64,000 nucleotides of DNA, from the NCBI GenBank assembly GCA_964614645.1, contig CAZTMA010000002.1:33261-97260 (forward strand), written 5' to 3'. Positions within the stretch are counted from its first letter, which is position 1. Every line of letters starts with the position of its first letter. This DNA is from MWBF01 sp964614645 (lineage in GTDB: Bacteria; Chloroflexota; Anaerolineae; CG2-30-64-16). The position numbers and the translations under genes are program-made. The notes under the pieces were generated by a model that did no database searches, was not told where the DNA came from, and saw nothing but the letters and a program-made list of their open reading frames with translations. Of this stretch, positions 7,488 to 15,701 are shown one piece after another.

Positions 7488-9605
7488 TCAGTCGATTGCG
7501 TCCGGCGGGGCCGGCTCTACGAGGGCCTCCGCGACGATCTCGGCGACGTCGCGGATGACCAGGCTCTCTGCGTCCAGCGCGCCGCGCGCATCTTCCAGCA
7601 TGATCAGGCAGAAGGGACACGCCACCGCGGCCTGCGACGCGCCGGTGGCCTGGATGTGGGCCAGCCGGTTGCGGTTCACCCGCACGTCGCCCTCCTCTTC
7701 CAGCCAGACGCGCGCGCCGCCCCCGCCGCAGCACATCGCCTTGTCGCGCGAGCGGGCCATCTCGACCAACTGCATCCCGCCGGCCGCTACGAGCGCGCGC
7801 GGGGCCTCGTATTCGTCGTTGTAGCGGCCGAGGTAGCAGGGGTCATGGAAGGTGATGCGCTGACCCCGGTCATGATCCGGCTGCACGCGGATGTTCTGCT
7901 CGGCCAGCAGCGCCTCGATGTACTGCGTGTGGTGCATGACCTGGAAGTTGCCGCCGAACTGCCCGTACTCGTTGAGCAGCGTGTTGTAGCAGTGCGGGCA
8001 CTGCGTGAGGATGACCTTGAACTTGTACTGCTTGAGCGTCTCGATGTTGGCCTGGGCCAACTGCTGGAAGAGGTACTCGTTGCCCGCGCGCCGGGCCGTG
8101 TCGCCGGTGCAGGTCTCTTCTTCGCCCAGGATGGCGTAGTTGACGCCCGCAGCGTGCAGGATCTGCGCCAGCGCCCGCGTCACCTTCTGGTTGCGCGGGT
8201 CGTAAGCGCCTGCGCAGCCGACCCACCACAGGACATCCGCCTCGCCCACGTTGGCCATGACCGGCACCTCGAAGTTGAGGGCCTGCGTCCATGCGGTCCG
8301 CTTGCGGCGGGATTGCTTCCAGGGGTTTCCTGAACGCTCGATGTTCGTCAGGGTGGTCGCCAGGCTCGACGGGATGTCGCCCTCCATCAGCGCGAGGTAG
8401 CGGCGCATATCCACGATGGCGTCCACATGCTCGATGAGCACGGGGCACTCGGACACGCAGTTGTAGCAGGTCGTGCAAGCCCACAAGGTCTCCGGCTTGA
8501 TGATGTCGCCGACCATCGCCATGCCGTTGGCGCGGCCATTGTCGGGGGACGCAGCTTGCGTCTTCTGTGTCTCTTGCGCCTCTTGCGTCGCCGCCGGGTT
8601 GTTGCCCTGGGCGCTGGCCGAGAGCTGCGGCGCGCGCGCCGTCATATAGTGCTGCAGGTCGAGGATGAGGTACTTGGGGTTGAGCGGCTGCTGCGCCTCG
8701 TAGGCCGGGCAGACGACCTGGCAGCGGCCACAATCGGTGCAGGCGTCGAGGTTGGCAAGCTGCGGCCAGGGGAAATCGGTCAGGCGGCTGGCGCCCAGGC
8801 GATCGGCCTGCTCCAGGTTGGGAATCGGCTTCAGCGCGCCCTTGTTGCGGAAGGGTGCCACGAAGATGTTGAACGGGGAGGTGAAGATGTGGGCCATGTT
8901 GGTCCACGGGATGAGCGCGAAGAAGCCGGCCACCGCGATGAAGTGGATCGTCCAGAGGCCCTGGTGCGCGACGCGCAGGCCGGGCTCCGAGCCGCCGCGG
9001 AACAGGAAGCTGATGGGGTAGCCGATGACCGAGAACGGCGCCCAGGCGGGCTGCTGGATGGCGAGCCGCAGCGCCTCAACGACCAGGCCGCTGAGCAGGA
9101 TGAAGGCGAGCAGCGGCAGCGTTGTGTTGAACCGCCAGTCGATGTTGAGGCGCGGTGCGCGCTGGATGTACCGGCGATAAGCCGCCATGCCGAGACCGAC
9201 GAGACCGAACAGCGCGGCCAGGTCCAGCACGACCTTGTAGAACAGGTAGAAGCCGCCCTTGAGCAGCTTGGCATCGAATAACAGCTCGAAGACATCCGCG
9301 TCGAGCGAGGCGAGGACCGTGCCGATGAAGAGCAGCACCATGGCCCAGAAGATGCCGAGGTGCATGGCGGCGGGGTAGCGCTGGCGGAGGATGCGAAGCT
9401 GCGCGACGGCATAGGTGAAGACGCGGCCCAGGCGGGCGAGCGGGCGGTCAAACGCAACTTGCGGTTGGCCGCTGCGCCAGAGCCGGTAGCGCCGGAGCAG
9501 GCCCCATCCCATGACCAGCACGGAGAGGCCGATGGTGACGAACATGAACACCCGGAGGGGGATGCCGATGTTGTAGTAGCCGAAGCGCCAGGGGATGTTC
9601 TCCAT
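7488..9605 (-). CDS. Membrane-bound Fe-S oxidoreductase (EtfD/HdrD-like, CCG domains)
   Basis: A 705-residue protein that probably passes electrons from a soluble flavoprotein such as ETF to menaquinone. The first ~260 residues hold about five or six membrane segments, like the gamma subunit of nitrate reductase. Then come two 4Fe-4S motifs, CTDCGRCQVVCPA and CTTCYNCVSECPV, and two CCG-type modules, with WWVGCAGAY, HDPCYLGR and MCCGGGGARVWLEE. This order matches the EtfD-type ETF:menaquinone oxidoreductases. A run rich in Gln, Thr and Ala (near 8530-8620) links the two cluster motifs. No etfAB genes are in the window, so the electron donor is inferred. Confidence 0.85.
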   Translation of the reverse strand: MENIPWRFGYYNIGIPLRVFMFVTIGLSVLVMGWGLLRRYRLWRSGQPQVAFDRPLARLGRVFTYAVAQLRILRQRYPAAMHLGIFWAMVLLFIGTVLASLDADVFELLFDAKLLKGGFYLFYKVVLDLAALFGLVGLGMAAYRRYIQRAPRLNIDWRFNTTLPLLAFILLSGLVVEALRLAIQQPAWAPFSVIGYPISFLFRGGSEPGLRVAHQGLWTIHFIAVAGFFALIPWTNMAHIFTSPFNIFVAPFRNKGALKPIPNLEQADRLGASRLTDFPWPQLANLDACTDCGRCQVVCPAYEAQQPLNPKYLILDLQHYMTARAPQLSASAQGNNPAATQEAQETQKTQAASPDNGRANGMAMVGDIIKPETLWACTTCYNCVSECPVLIEHVDAIVDMRRYLALMEGDIPSSLATTLTNIERSGNPWKQSRRKRTAWTQALNFEVPVMANVGEADVLWWVGCAGAYDPRNQKVTRALAQILHAAGVNYAILGEEETCTGDTARRAGNEYLFQQLAQANIETLKQYKFKVILTQCPHCYNTLLNEYGQFGGNFQVMHHTQYIEALLAEQNIRVQPDHDRGQRITFHDPCYLGRYNDEYEAPRALVAAGGMQLVEMARSRDKAMCCGGGGARVWLEEEGDVRVNRNRLAHIQATGASQAAVACPFCLIMLEDARGALDAESLVIRDVAEIVAEALVEPAPPDAID

Positions 9606-9642
9606 GTGACTCCGCTCCTTCGCGAGCCAGTATGGCGGTTTG

Positions 9643-9706
9643 CCTCACCCCCCGACCCCCTCTCCTGAGAACGTTCGTTCTCAGGAGAGGGGGCCGGGGG
9701 GTGAGG
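9643..9706. repeat. 30-bp-arm palindromic element
   Basis: Arms 9643-9672 and 9677-9706 pair over 30 bases around the loop GTTC. The 5' arm is C-rich (CCTCACCCCCC) and ends CTCCTGAGAAC. The single mismatch is A/C on the plus strand but G-U in a minus-strand transcript, the direction of the flanking genes. It may act as a terminator or mRNA stabiliser between mrp and the Fe-S oxidoreductase. Confidence 0.9.
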
Positions 9707-9722
9707 CCAATCTCTGCGGAAC

Positions 9723-10820
9723 CTACATCTCCAGCTTGATCGGCGTGCGGGGCGCGGCGGGCCGTTGCGCGTTGAGCACGCTCACCTGCGCGGCCACGCG
9801 CTGCGCGATGTCGCGGAAGACGACAGCCTGTTCGGTGTCCGGGCAGCAGGCGACGACCGGCTCACCCTGATCGCCGCTCTCGCGGACGATGGACGCCAGC
9901 TGCACGCGACCCAGGAACGGTACGCCGAGCTTCTTCGCCGCGGTCTCGCCGCCGCCGACGCCGAAGACATCGCCGGCCATGTTCTCGATGATGCCCATGA
10001 TGGGCACTTCCAGCCGGTTGAACGCGGTGATGCCGCGCATCGCGTCGGCCAGCGCCACGGCCTGCGGGGTCGTGACAATCACGCCGCCCGTCAGCGGCAC
10101 GGGCTGAGCGAGGCTCATCTGCGCGGCGCCCGTGCCCGGCGGCAGGTCCACGATGAGGTAGTCCAACTGGCGGTCGTCCGGGTTGGCGGCCTGCGGGTCA
10201 CCCCAGGCGACGTCGGTGAGCAATTGCTGGATGGCCTTGTGGAGCATCGGCCCGCGCCAGACGAGCGCCTCGCCGTCGGGCACGAGGAAGCCGATCGACA
10301 TCACCTGGATGCCGTGGGCCTCCGCAGGGACCATCTTCTCGTTCTCCACGCCGGGCATGTTGGTGACGCCCATGACGATCGGCACGTTGGGGCCATAGAT
10401 GTCCGCGTCGAGGATGCCGACGCGCGCGCCCATCTGCCCGAGGGCGACGGCCAGGTTCGCAGCGACGGTGGTCTTGCCGACCCCGCCCTTGCCGCTGGCG
10501 ACCGCGATGATGTTCTTGATCGGCACGTCGAGCTTGGCGCCGATGCGATTGTCGGCGCGCACCTGCGCGTCGAACTTGACGCTGACCCGCTGGACGCCGG
10601 GCAGCTTGGCGACTGCGGCCTGCGCTTCGCTCTCAATCTGGCTGCGCAGCGGGCACGCGGGGGTCGTCAGTGTGATCGTGAAACTCACGTCGCCGTCGTG
10701 GATCTCGATGTCCTTGACCATGTTCAGGGTCACGAGGTCCTTGTGTAGCTCCGGCTCCTGGACAGTCTTCAGGGCGCCGAGCACCATGTCCTTGGTAACA
10801 GTCTTGGGTTTGCCAAACAT
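9723..10820 (-). CDS. mrp: Mrp/ApbC-family P-loop ATPase with N-terminal MIP18 domain
   Basis: The protein (365 residues from ATG 10820) carries Fe-S clusters to target apoproteins. The N-terminal ~95 residues form a MIP18/DUF59 domain (LKTVQEPELHKDLVTLNMV), followed by the deviant Walker A motif GKGGVGKTTVAANLA, then DADIYGPNVPIVMG and DLPPGTGAAQMSLAQ, all Mrp hallmarks. I placed the start at MFGKPKTV, with GGAG upstream; the frame runs further into the intergenic space before the FAD gene. The neighbours are Fe-S proteins and, further upstream, complex I genes, so it may load clusters there (inference). Confidence 0.92.
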   Translation of the reverse strand: MFGKPKTVTKDMVLGALKTVQEPELHKDLVTLNMVKDIEIHDGDVSFTITLTTPACPLRSQIESEAQAAVAKLPGVQRVSVKFDAQVRADNRIGAKLDVPIKNIIAVASGKGGVGKTTVAANLAVALGQMGARVGILDADIYGPNVPIVMGVTNMPGVENEKMVPAEAHGIQVMSIGFLVPDGEALVWRGPMLHKAIQQLLTDVAWGDPQAANPDDRQLDYLIVDLPPGTGAAQMSLAQPVPLTGGVIVTTPQAVALADAMRGITAFNRLEVPIMGIIENMAGDVFGVGGGETAAKKLGVPFLGRVQLASIVRESGDQGEPVVACCPDTEQAVVFRDIAQRVAAQVSVLNAQRPAAPRTPIKLEM

Positions 10821-10842
10821 TAGTTTGTTGATGCTCCGTATT

Positions 10843-12183
<1,341 letters not shown>

Positions 12184-12238
12184 GGCCGCGCGCCTTCTGG
12201 CGCGGCCCTGCCGCCCCACTTCGTACACCTGCCCATGC

Positions 12239-12595
12239 CTACTCCTCGACCACTTCGACGGGTTCTTCTTCGACGACGGGTTCACCGGCCAGGTAGGCAT
12301 CGATGTCGCGGCGGGCCTTGAGATAGAGCAAGACGAGGTCTTCGTCGGAGCCTTTGAACTGCATGACGGTCTGTGTGGCGCAGAGCTGGCAGCCGCGCAT
12401 GTACTTGAAGCTGCCCTCATGGCACTTGACACAGCCGTTCAGCCTGACCATCATCAACGAGAACGCCAGGCTGTCGGGTTCAGTCTCTGCCAGTCTGGCA
12501 ACGCGTGTGACCAGCGCCGCCCAGTCGGGTCCGCGCAGGTCACGGAGCGATGGAATGAGGCGCGGAGGAAATAGTAATTCGGCCTTAGGATACAT
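12239..12595 (-). CDS. Conserved small protein with CxxCH-N9-CxxC motif
   Basis: This is a 118-residue protein of unknown function. Residues 55-72 read CVKCH...CQLC, two CxxC pairs 10 residues apart (Cys55, Cys58, Cys69, Cys72) with His59 directly after the first pair. That geometry fits a zinc ribbon. CxxCH is also the c-type heme motif, but no signal peptide is visible, so heme attachment is unlikely. The end is acidic (VVEEEPVEVVEE). It lies between the DUF1858 gene and the FAD oxidoreductase, all on one strand, which suggests a redox or Fe-S role, but nothing identifies it. Confidence 0.7.
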   Translation of the reverse strand: MYPKAELLFPPRLIPSLRDLRGPDWAALVTRVARLAETEPDSLAFSLMMVRLNGCVKCHEGSFKYMRGCQLCATQTVMQFKGSDEDLVLLYLKARRDIDAYLAGEPVVEEEPVEVVEE

Positions 12596-12609
12596 AACAA
12601 CGTGCCTGT

Positions 12610-13077
12610 CTAGAAGTTAATTGCTACATTCGGCGCTTTGACGCCGGTGGCGGGCCCGATTGAGCCGCCGCTATCGCCTGAAACCAGGCCATTGAGCGCG
12701 CCCATCAGGGCAGACTGGTCGATGCCGTAGGACTGGCAGGCGCCTTCGAGCGTATCGACATCGCTGACGGCGCAGTGCGAGCAGCCGCCCAGGTGAAAGC
12801 TGGCGAGCACCTCGCGCACCTTCGGGTGCACGTCCATGGCTTCAGCAATGGTCATGCCCGGGCTGAAGATGACCTCGCCCGACTGCCGGCGCAGGTTCAG
12901 TTTGACTTCGCCCAGTTTTTCATCCAGACGTTCATTGGCTTCGGCAAGCGTGCCACGCAACTCGTAGATGGAGCTGGTCGTCCGGTCCAGTCGTTCCTGG
13001 AGGCTGCTCACGCGGCGGAAGGCCAGGGCAGCGACGAGGACGGCAACGAGGGCTACGATCAGCGCTAAGGTTGTCAT
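12610..13077 (-). CDS. Membrane-anchored DUF1858 domain protein
   Basis: The 155-residue product starts with one membrane helix (LALIVALVAVLVAALAF), followed by a predicted coiled coil (residues 22-65) and a DUF1858 domain (IFSPGMTIAEAMDVHPKVREVL) with Cys99, Cys102 and Cys114 in GGCSHCAVSDVDTLEGAC. DUF1858 domains occur with hybrid-cluster and Fe-S repair proteins; the Cys set suggests metal or redox chemistry. I chose ATG 13077 because AAGGAG lies 9 bases upstream. The anchor plus coiled coil places the Cys domain at the membrane's inner face. Its neighbours are Fe-S related. Confidence 0.75.
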   Translation of the reverse strand: MTTLALIVALVAVLVAALAFRRVSSLQERLDRTTSSIYELRGTLAEANERLDEKLGEVKLNLRRQSGEVIFSPGMTIAEAMDVHPKVREVLASFHLGGCSHCAVSDVDTLEGACQSYGIDQSALMGALNGLVSGDSGGSIGPATGVKAPNVAINF

Positions 13078-13165
13078 CGGTTGGTTCTCCTTATAGATGG
13101 GCATACTGCAAGCGTTGCGCTCGGCCTCTGCGGCTGGCAGGGTGAGCGCGGCGCCACGGCTTGCC

Positions 13166-13849
13166 TCATGTGACGGTCAGTGTCTCGCCGGGCTGCAGGA
13201 TGACGGGCGTGGCCGCGGTCTGCGCCCTCACGGCCTCGGCAACAGCCTGGGCATCCTGGGCAATCGCACCGAAGGTGTTGTAGTGCATCAGGACGGCCAG
13301 CTTCGGCTGCAGGAAGCCGGTCGCCTTGACGGCATCCTCGGGTCCCATGGTGAAGTTGTCACCGATGGGCAGCATCGCGACGTCGATGCCTTCTTCGCCG
13401 TACAGCCTCATGTCGTAGGTCAGCGCAGTGTCGCCGGCGAAGTACAGCACCTTGCCCTCCAGCCACAGCAGGAACCCGCAGGGATTGCCGCCGTAAGAGC
13501 CATCCGGGAAGCTGGAGCCGTGATGCGCGATGGTCAGCTTGACCTTGCCGAACGGGAACACGCGCGCGCCGCCGATGTGCATCGCATGGGCCTCAATCTT
13601 ATGCTTGCCCATGTAGTTGGCGATTTCGAAGTTGCTGATGACCTCCGCGCCGGTGCGGCGGGCAATCGGCACCGCGTCGCCCAGGTGGTCGCCGTGCGCG
13701 TGTGAGATCAGGATATAGTTGGCCTTGACCTGCTCCGGCTTCACGTCGGCCATCGCATTGCCCGACAGGAACGGGTCAATCAGCAGGTGCGTGCCGCCGG
13801 TCTCGATGCTGAAGCAGGAGTGGCCGTGATAGGTAAGTTTGACTGTCAT
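13166..13849 (-). CDS. UPF0173-type metallo-beta-lactamase-fold hydrolase
   Basis: A 227-residue metal-dependent hydrolase. It starts MTVKLTYHGHSCFSIETG and contains LIDPFLSGN, the metal motif SHAHGDHLGDA, HHGSSFPDGSYGG and a late MHYNTFGAI, all matching the UPF0173 family (UlaG-like). The substrate is unknown. Its ATG overlaps the stop of the antitoxin gene by 4 bases (ATGA), so it is translationally coupled to the toxin-antitoxin pair, an unusual partner. Confidence 0.92.
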   Translation of the reverse strand: MTVKLTYHGHSCFSIETGGTHLLIDPFLSGNAMADVKPEQVKANYILISHAHGDHLGDAVPIARRTGAEVISNFEIANYMGKHKIEAHAMHIGGARVFPFGKVKLTIAHHGSSFPDGSYGGNPCGFLLWLEGKVLYFAGDTALTYDMRLYGEEGIDVAMLPIGDNFTMGPEDAVKATGFLQPKLAVLMHYNTFGAIAQDAQAVAEAVRAQTAATPVILQPGETLTVT

Positions 13850-14190
13850 GCTGACCTTCCACGCGGCTTGGCCGCGCGCCGTCTGCTGCGCGCATCTGAT
13901 CCGGATGTCTCTCGCCCTTTGGTCTTGGACTTGGGAAATAGCGTGATGATTGTACGCAGAGCGCGATTCACGGATTCAGAGTCGGGAAAGTATGCCTGGA
14001 CATCCGGCTCCAAAACGATAGTGTTCTCTGGCGGCACCTGGGTCACTGTAACCGTACCGTCAGCATGCTCCTCGCGGATGGTGTAGCCTTCTCTCAAGGC
14101 AGGGCGATAGGCTGAGCCCCGTTCGGCGCCCGAAAAATCGTACTCTGCTCTCATTTCACCATCAGCATCGGATTCAATATCCTTCTTCAT
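13846..14190 (-). CDS. BrnA-like/ribbon-helix-helix antitoxin candidate
   Basis: A 114-residue protein with MRAEYDFSGAERG near the start, the EYDFS segment seen in small antitoxins next to DUF497 toxins. A C-terminal part (ENTIVLEPDVQAYFPDSESVNRALRTII) resembles a ribbon-helix-helix DNA-binding unit in its pattern of strand then two helices; the last 25 residues are basic. The ATG at 14190 has GGAGG upstream and overlaps the toxin gene end by 17 bases. It likely binds the BrnT-like toxin and represses the pair (family knowledge). The downstream ATGA overlap joins it to the metallo-hydrolase. Confidence 0.75.
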   Translation of the reverse strand: MKKDIESDADGEMRAEYDFSGAERGSAYRPALREGYTIREEHADGTVTVTQVPPENTIVLEPDVQAYFPDSESVNRALRTIITLFPKSKTKGRETSGSDARSRRRAAKPRGRSA

Positions 14191-14470
14191 ACAGCCTCCG
14201 CTCAATCATTGTAGCAGGGCGGCTGCTAATGATCCGTAAGGTGCTGCCCCTCTCTACATAAACAACGACCAGAAGCCGTCCGCGCTTGTCACGCCCCAGC
14301 GCCACCCACCGCTCCTCCTGATCCGAGTGATCGGGGTCAGGGATATGGGCCGCCAGCGGATCAAGGAATACCGTAGCGGCATCTCGAAAATGAACCTTGT
14401 GCTTGCGATAGTTCGCTTCGGCCTTTTCCGAATCCCAGGTGAATGAGAGTTCATCCGTGCCGTTCGGCAT
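14174..14470 (-). CDS. BrnT-like toxin (DUF497)
   Basis: A 98-residue protein matching BrnT ribonuclease toxins in full: FTWDSEKAEANYRKHKVHF, DAATVFLDPLA, the DPDHSDQEERWVALG segment, GRLLVVVYVERG, and the active-site end RIISSRPATMIERRLYEEG. BrnT cleaves cellular RNA when freed from its antitoxin. It starts 5 bases after the nuoI stop codon, in the same direction, so it probably rides on the nuo transcript. Toxin first, antitoxin second, is the usual brnTA order. No integrase or transposase is next to it. Confidence 0.88.
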   Translation of the reverse strand: MPNGTDELSFTWDSEKAEANYRKHKVHFRDAATVFLDPLAAHIPDPDHSDQEERWVALGRDKRGRLLVVVYVERGSTLRIISSRPATMIERRLYEEGY

Positions 14471-14475
14471 GGTAA

Positions 14476-15690
14476 CTACTTCTGTTCACCGCTCTGGCCG
14501 GCCTTGGCGGCGCGGCGGGCGGCGGCTTCCGCCTTGAGCCGCTCGATTTCCTCCGGTGTGCGTTTCGCGCCAACACCGGCGGTCGGGGCAGCCGGCGGCT
14601 CAGCAGCGGGCGGAGGTGCTGGTGCAGGCGGTTCGGGCGCGGCGGCTGCCGGCGTTTCACCGGCCGCCTTCGCGGCGCGCCGCGCCGCAGCTTCGGCCTT
14701 CAGCCGCTCGATCTCCTCCGGTGTGCGCTTCGCGCCAACACTGGGCGCCGCGGCCTCTGCAGGCGCAGGCGGTTCGGGCGCCGCGGCTGCCGGCGTCTCA
14801 CCTGCAGCCTTTGCAGCGCGCCGCGCGGCAGCTTCCGCCTTCAGCCGCTCGATTTCCTCGGGCGAGCGTTTGGCGCCTGCTGTCGGGGCAGCGCCCGCTG
14901 CCGGCGCAGCGGCTTCCGTCGGGGCGGCCGGCGCCTCGCCAGCCGGAGTCTCGCCCGCGGCCTTTGCAGCGCGCCGCGCGGCCGCTTCGGCCTTCAGCCG
15001 CTCGATCTCCTCCGGCGAACGCTTGACCGGCGCAGCCGGTTCGACCGCAGCAGGCGCAGCCGCAGCGGGTGCGGCAGGCGCGGCGGCTGCCGGCCTGGCC
15101 GCCGGCTTAGCTGCCGCCTTCTCTGCTTCCTTCGCCTTGCGCGCGGCTTCTTCCTCCGCCCAGTCGGTCGGGCGAATGCTCGCATAGTAGGTCGTCGGCA
15201 CGCGCAGCTCACGCAGGTCGAAGATGAGCTGCGGCATCCGCTCGTAGGCCGCGATCTCGTAGTCGTGGTTCATCTTGATCGCGTCGAAGGGACAGAACTC
15301 CGCACACAGCCCGCAGTTCATGCAGATGGTCGTGTCGATGTAGAACTCGGCAGGCCGGGTGATCGGTTTGCCCTTCTCGTCCTTGTCGCGCACGATCCAG
15401 ATGCACTGGGGCGGGCAGACCTTCGCGCAGATGCCGCACGCGGTGCAGCGATCCTCGCCCGTTTCCGCCTCGTAGATGAGCATCGGGATATAGCGGAACT
15501 GCTCCGCGACCTTGCGGCGCTCCTCGGGATACTGAATCGTAAACAAGCCCTCAGGCGGCACTTCGGTCTGGTCCAGCAACTTGCGACCGCCCGCGTACCG
15601 GCTGGGGATGCGCTTGAAGTCATCGACATAAGTGGCTACGAATTGCTTGAGCGTGACGCCCAAGCCCTTGAGCACACCGGATCCAAACAT
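14476..15690 (-). CDS. nuoI: NADH-quinone oxidoreductase subunit I with long repetitive C-terminal tail
   Basis: NuoI carries the two 4Fe-4S clusters (N6a, N6b) that pass electrons towards the quinone site of complex I. Residues 1-175 form the normal subunit, with C82-C85-C88-C92 (CTACGICAKVC) and C123-C126-C129-C133 (CMNCGLCAEFC). Residues ~176-404 are extra: a charged Ala/Lys/Glu stretch, then four copies of a basic helix-like unit (KR[ST]PEEIERLKAE then AAARRAAKA) separated by Ala/Pro-rich spacers. Typical NuoI is about 140-220 residues, so this tail more than doubles it. The tail stays in frame to a normal stop, and brnT follows 5 bases later. Confidence 0.95.
   Translation of the reverse strand: MFGSGVLKGLGVTLKQFVATYVDDFKRIPSRYAGGRKLLDQTEVPPEGLFTIQYPEERRKVAEQFRYIPMLIYEAETGEDRCTACGICAKVCPPQCIWIVRDKDEKGKPITRPAEFYIDTTICMNCGLCAEFCPFDAIKMNHDYEIAAYERMPQLIFDLRELRVPTTYYASIRPTDWAEEEAARKAKEAEKAAAKPAARPAAAAPAAPAAAAPAAVEPAAPVKRSPEEIERLKAEAAARRAAKAAGETPAGEAPAAPTEAAAPAAGAAPTAGAKRSPEEIERLKAEAAARRAAKAAGETPAAAAPEPPAPAEAAAPSVGAKRTPEEIERLKAEAAARRAAKAAGETPAAAAPEPPAPAPPPAAEPPAAPTAGVGAKRTPEEIERLKAEAAARRAAKAGQSGEQK
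14500..15024 (-). repeat. Four tandem coding repeats in the nuoI tail
   Basis: Units of about 28 residues lie at 14941-15024, 14788-14871, 14647-14730 and 14500-14565 (the last truncated). Each has KR-S/T-PEEIERLKAE, then AAARRAAKA; the first three go on with AGETPA. Spacing is about 47-55 residues, filled with Ala/Pro-rich linker. Near-identical copies at both DNA and protein level suggest recent expansion or gene conversion. Confidence 0.95.
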
Positions 15691-15701
15691 GATTGCCTCC
15701 G

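Noticed and set aside
9669..9680. GAAC-GTTC-GTTC as a LexA box
   Set aside because: It is the tip and loop of the 30-bp palindrome and is explained by that repeat.
12239..12595. c-type cytochrome because of CVKCH
   Set aside because: No signal peptide is present and a second CxxC pair follows, which fits a zinc ribbon better.
14500..15024. The regular repeats as a CRISPR array
   Set aside because: They stay in frame with nuoI, code for a helical unit, and the spacers are Ala/Pro-rich coding sequence rather than unique DNA.
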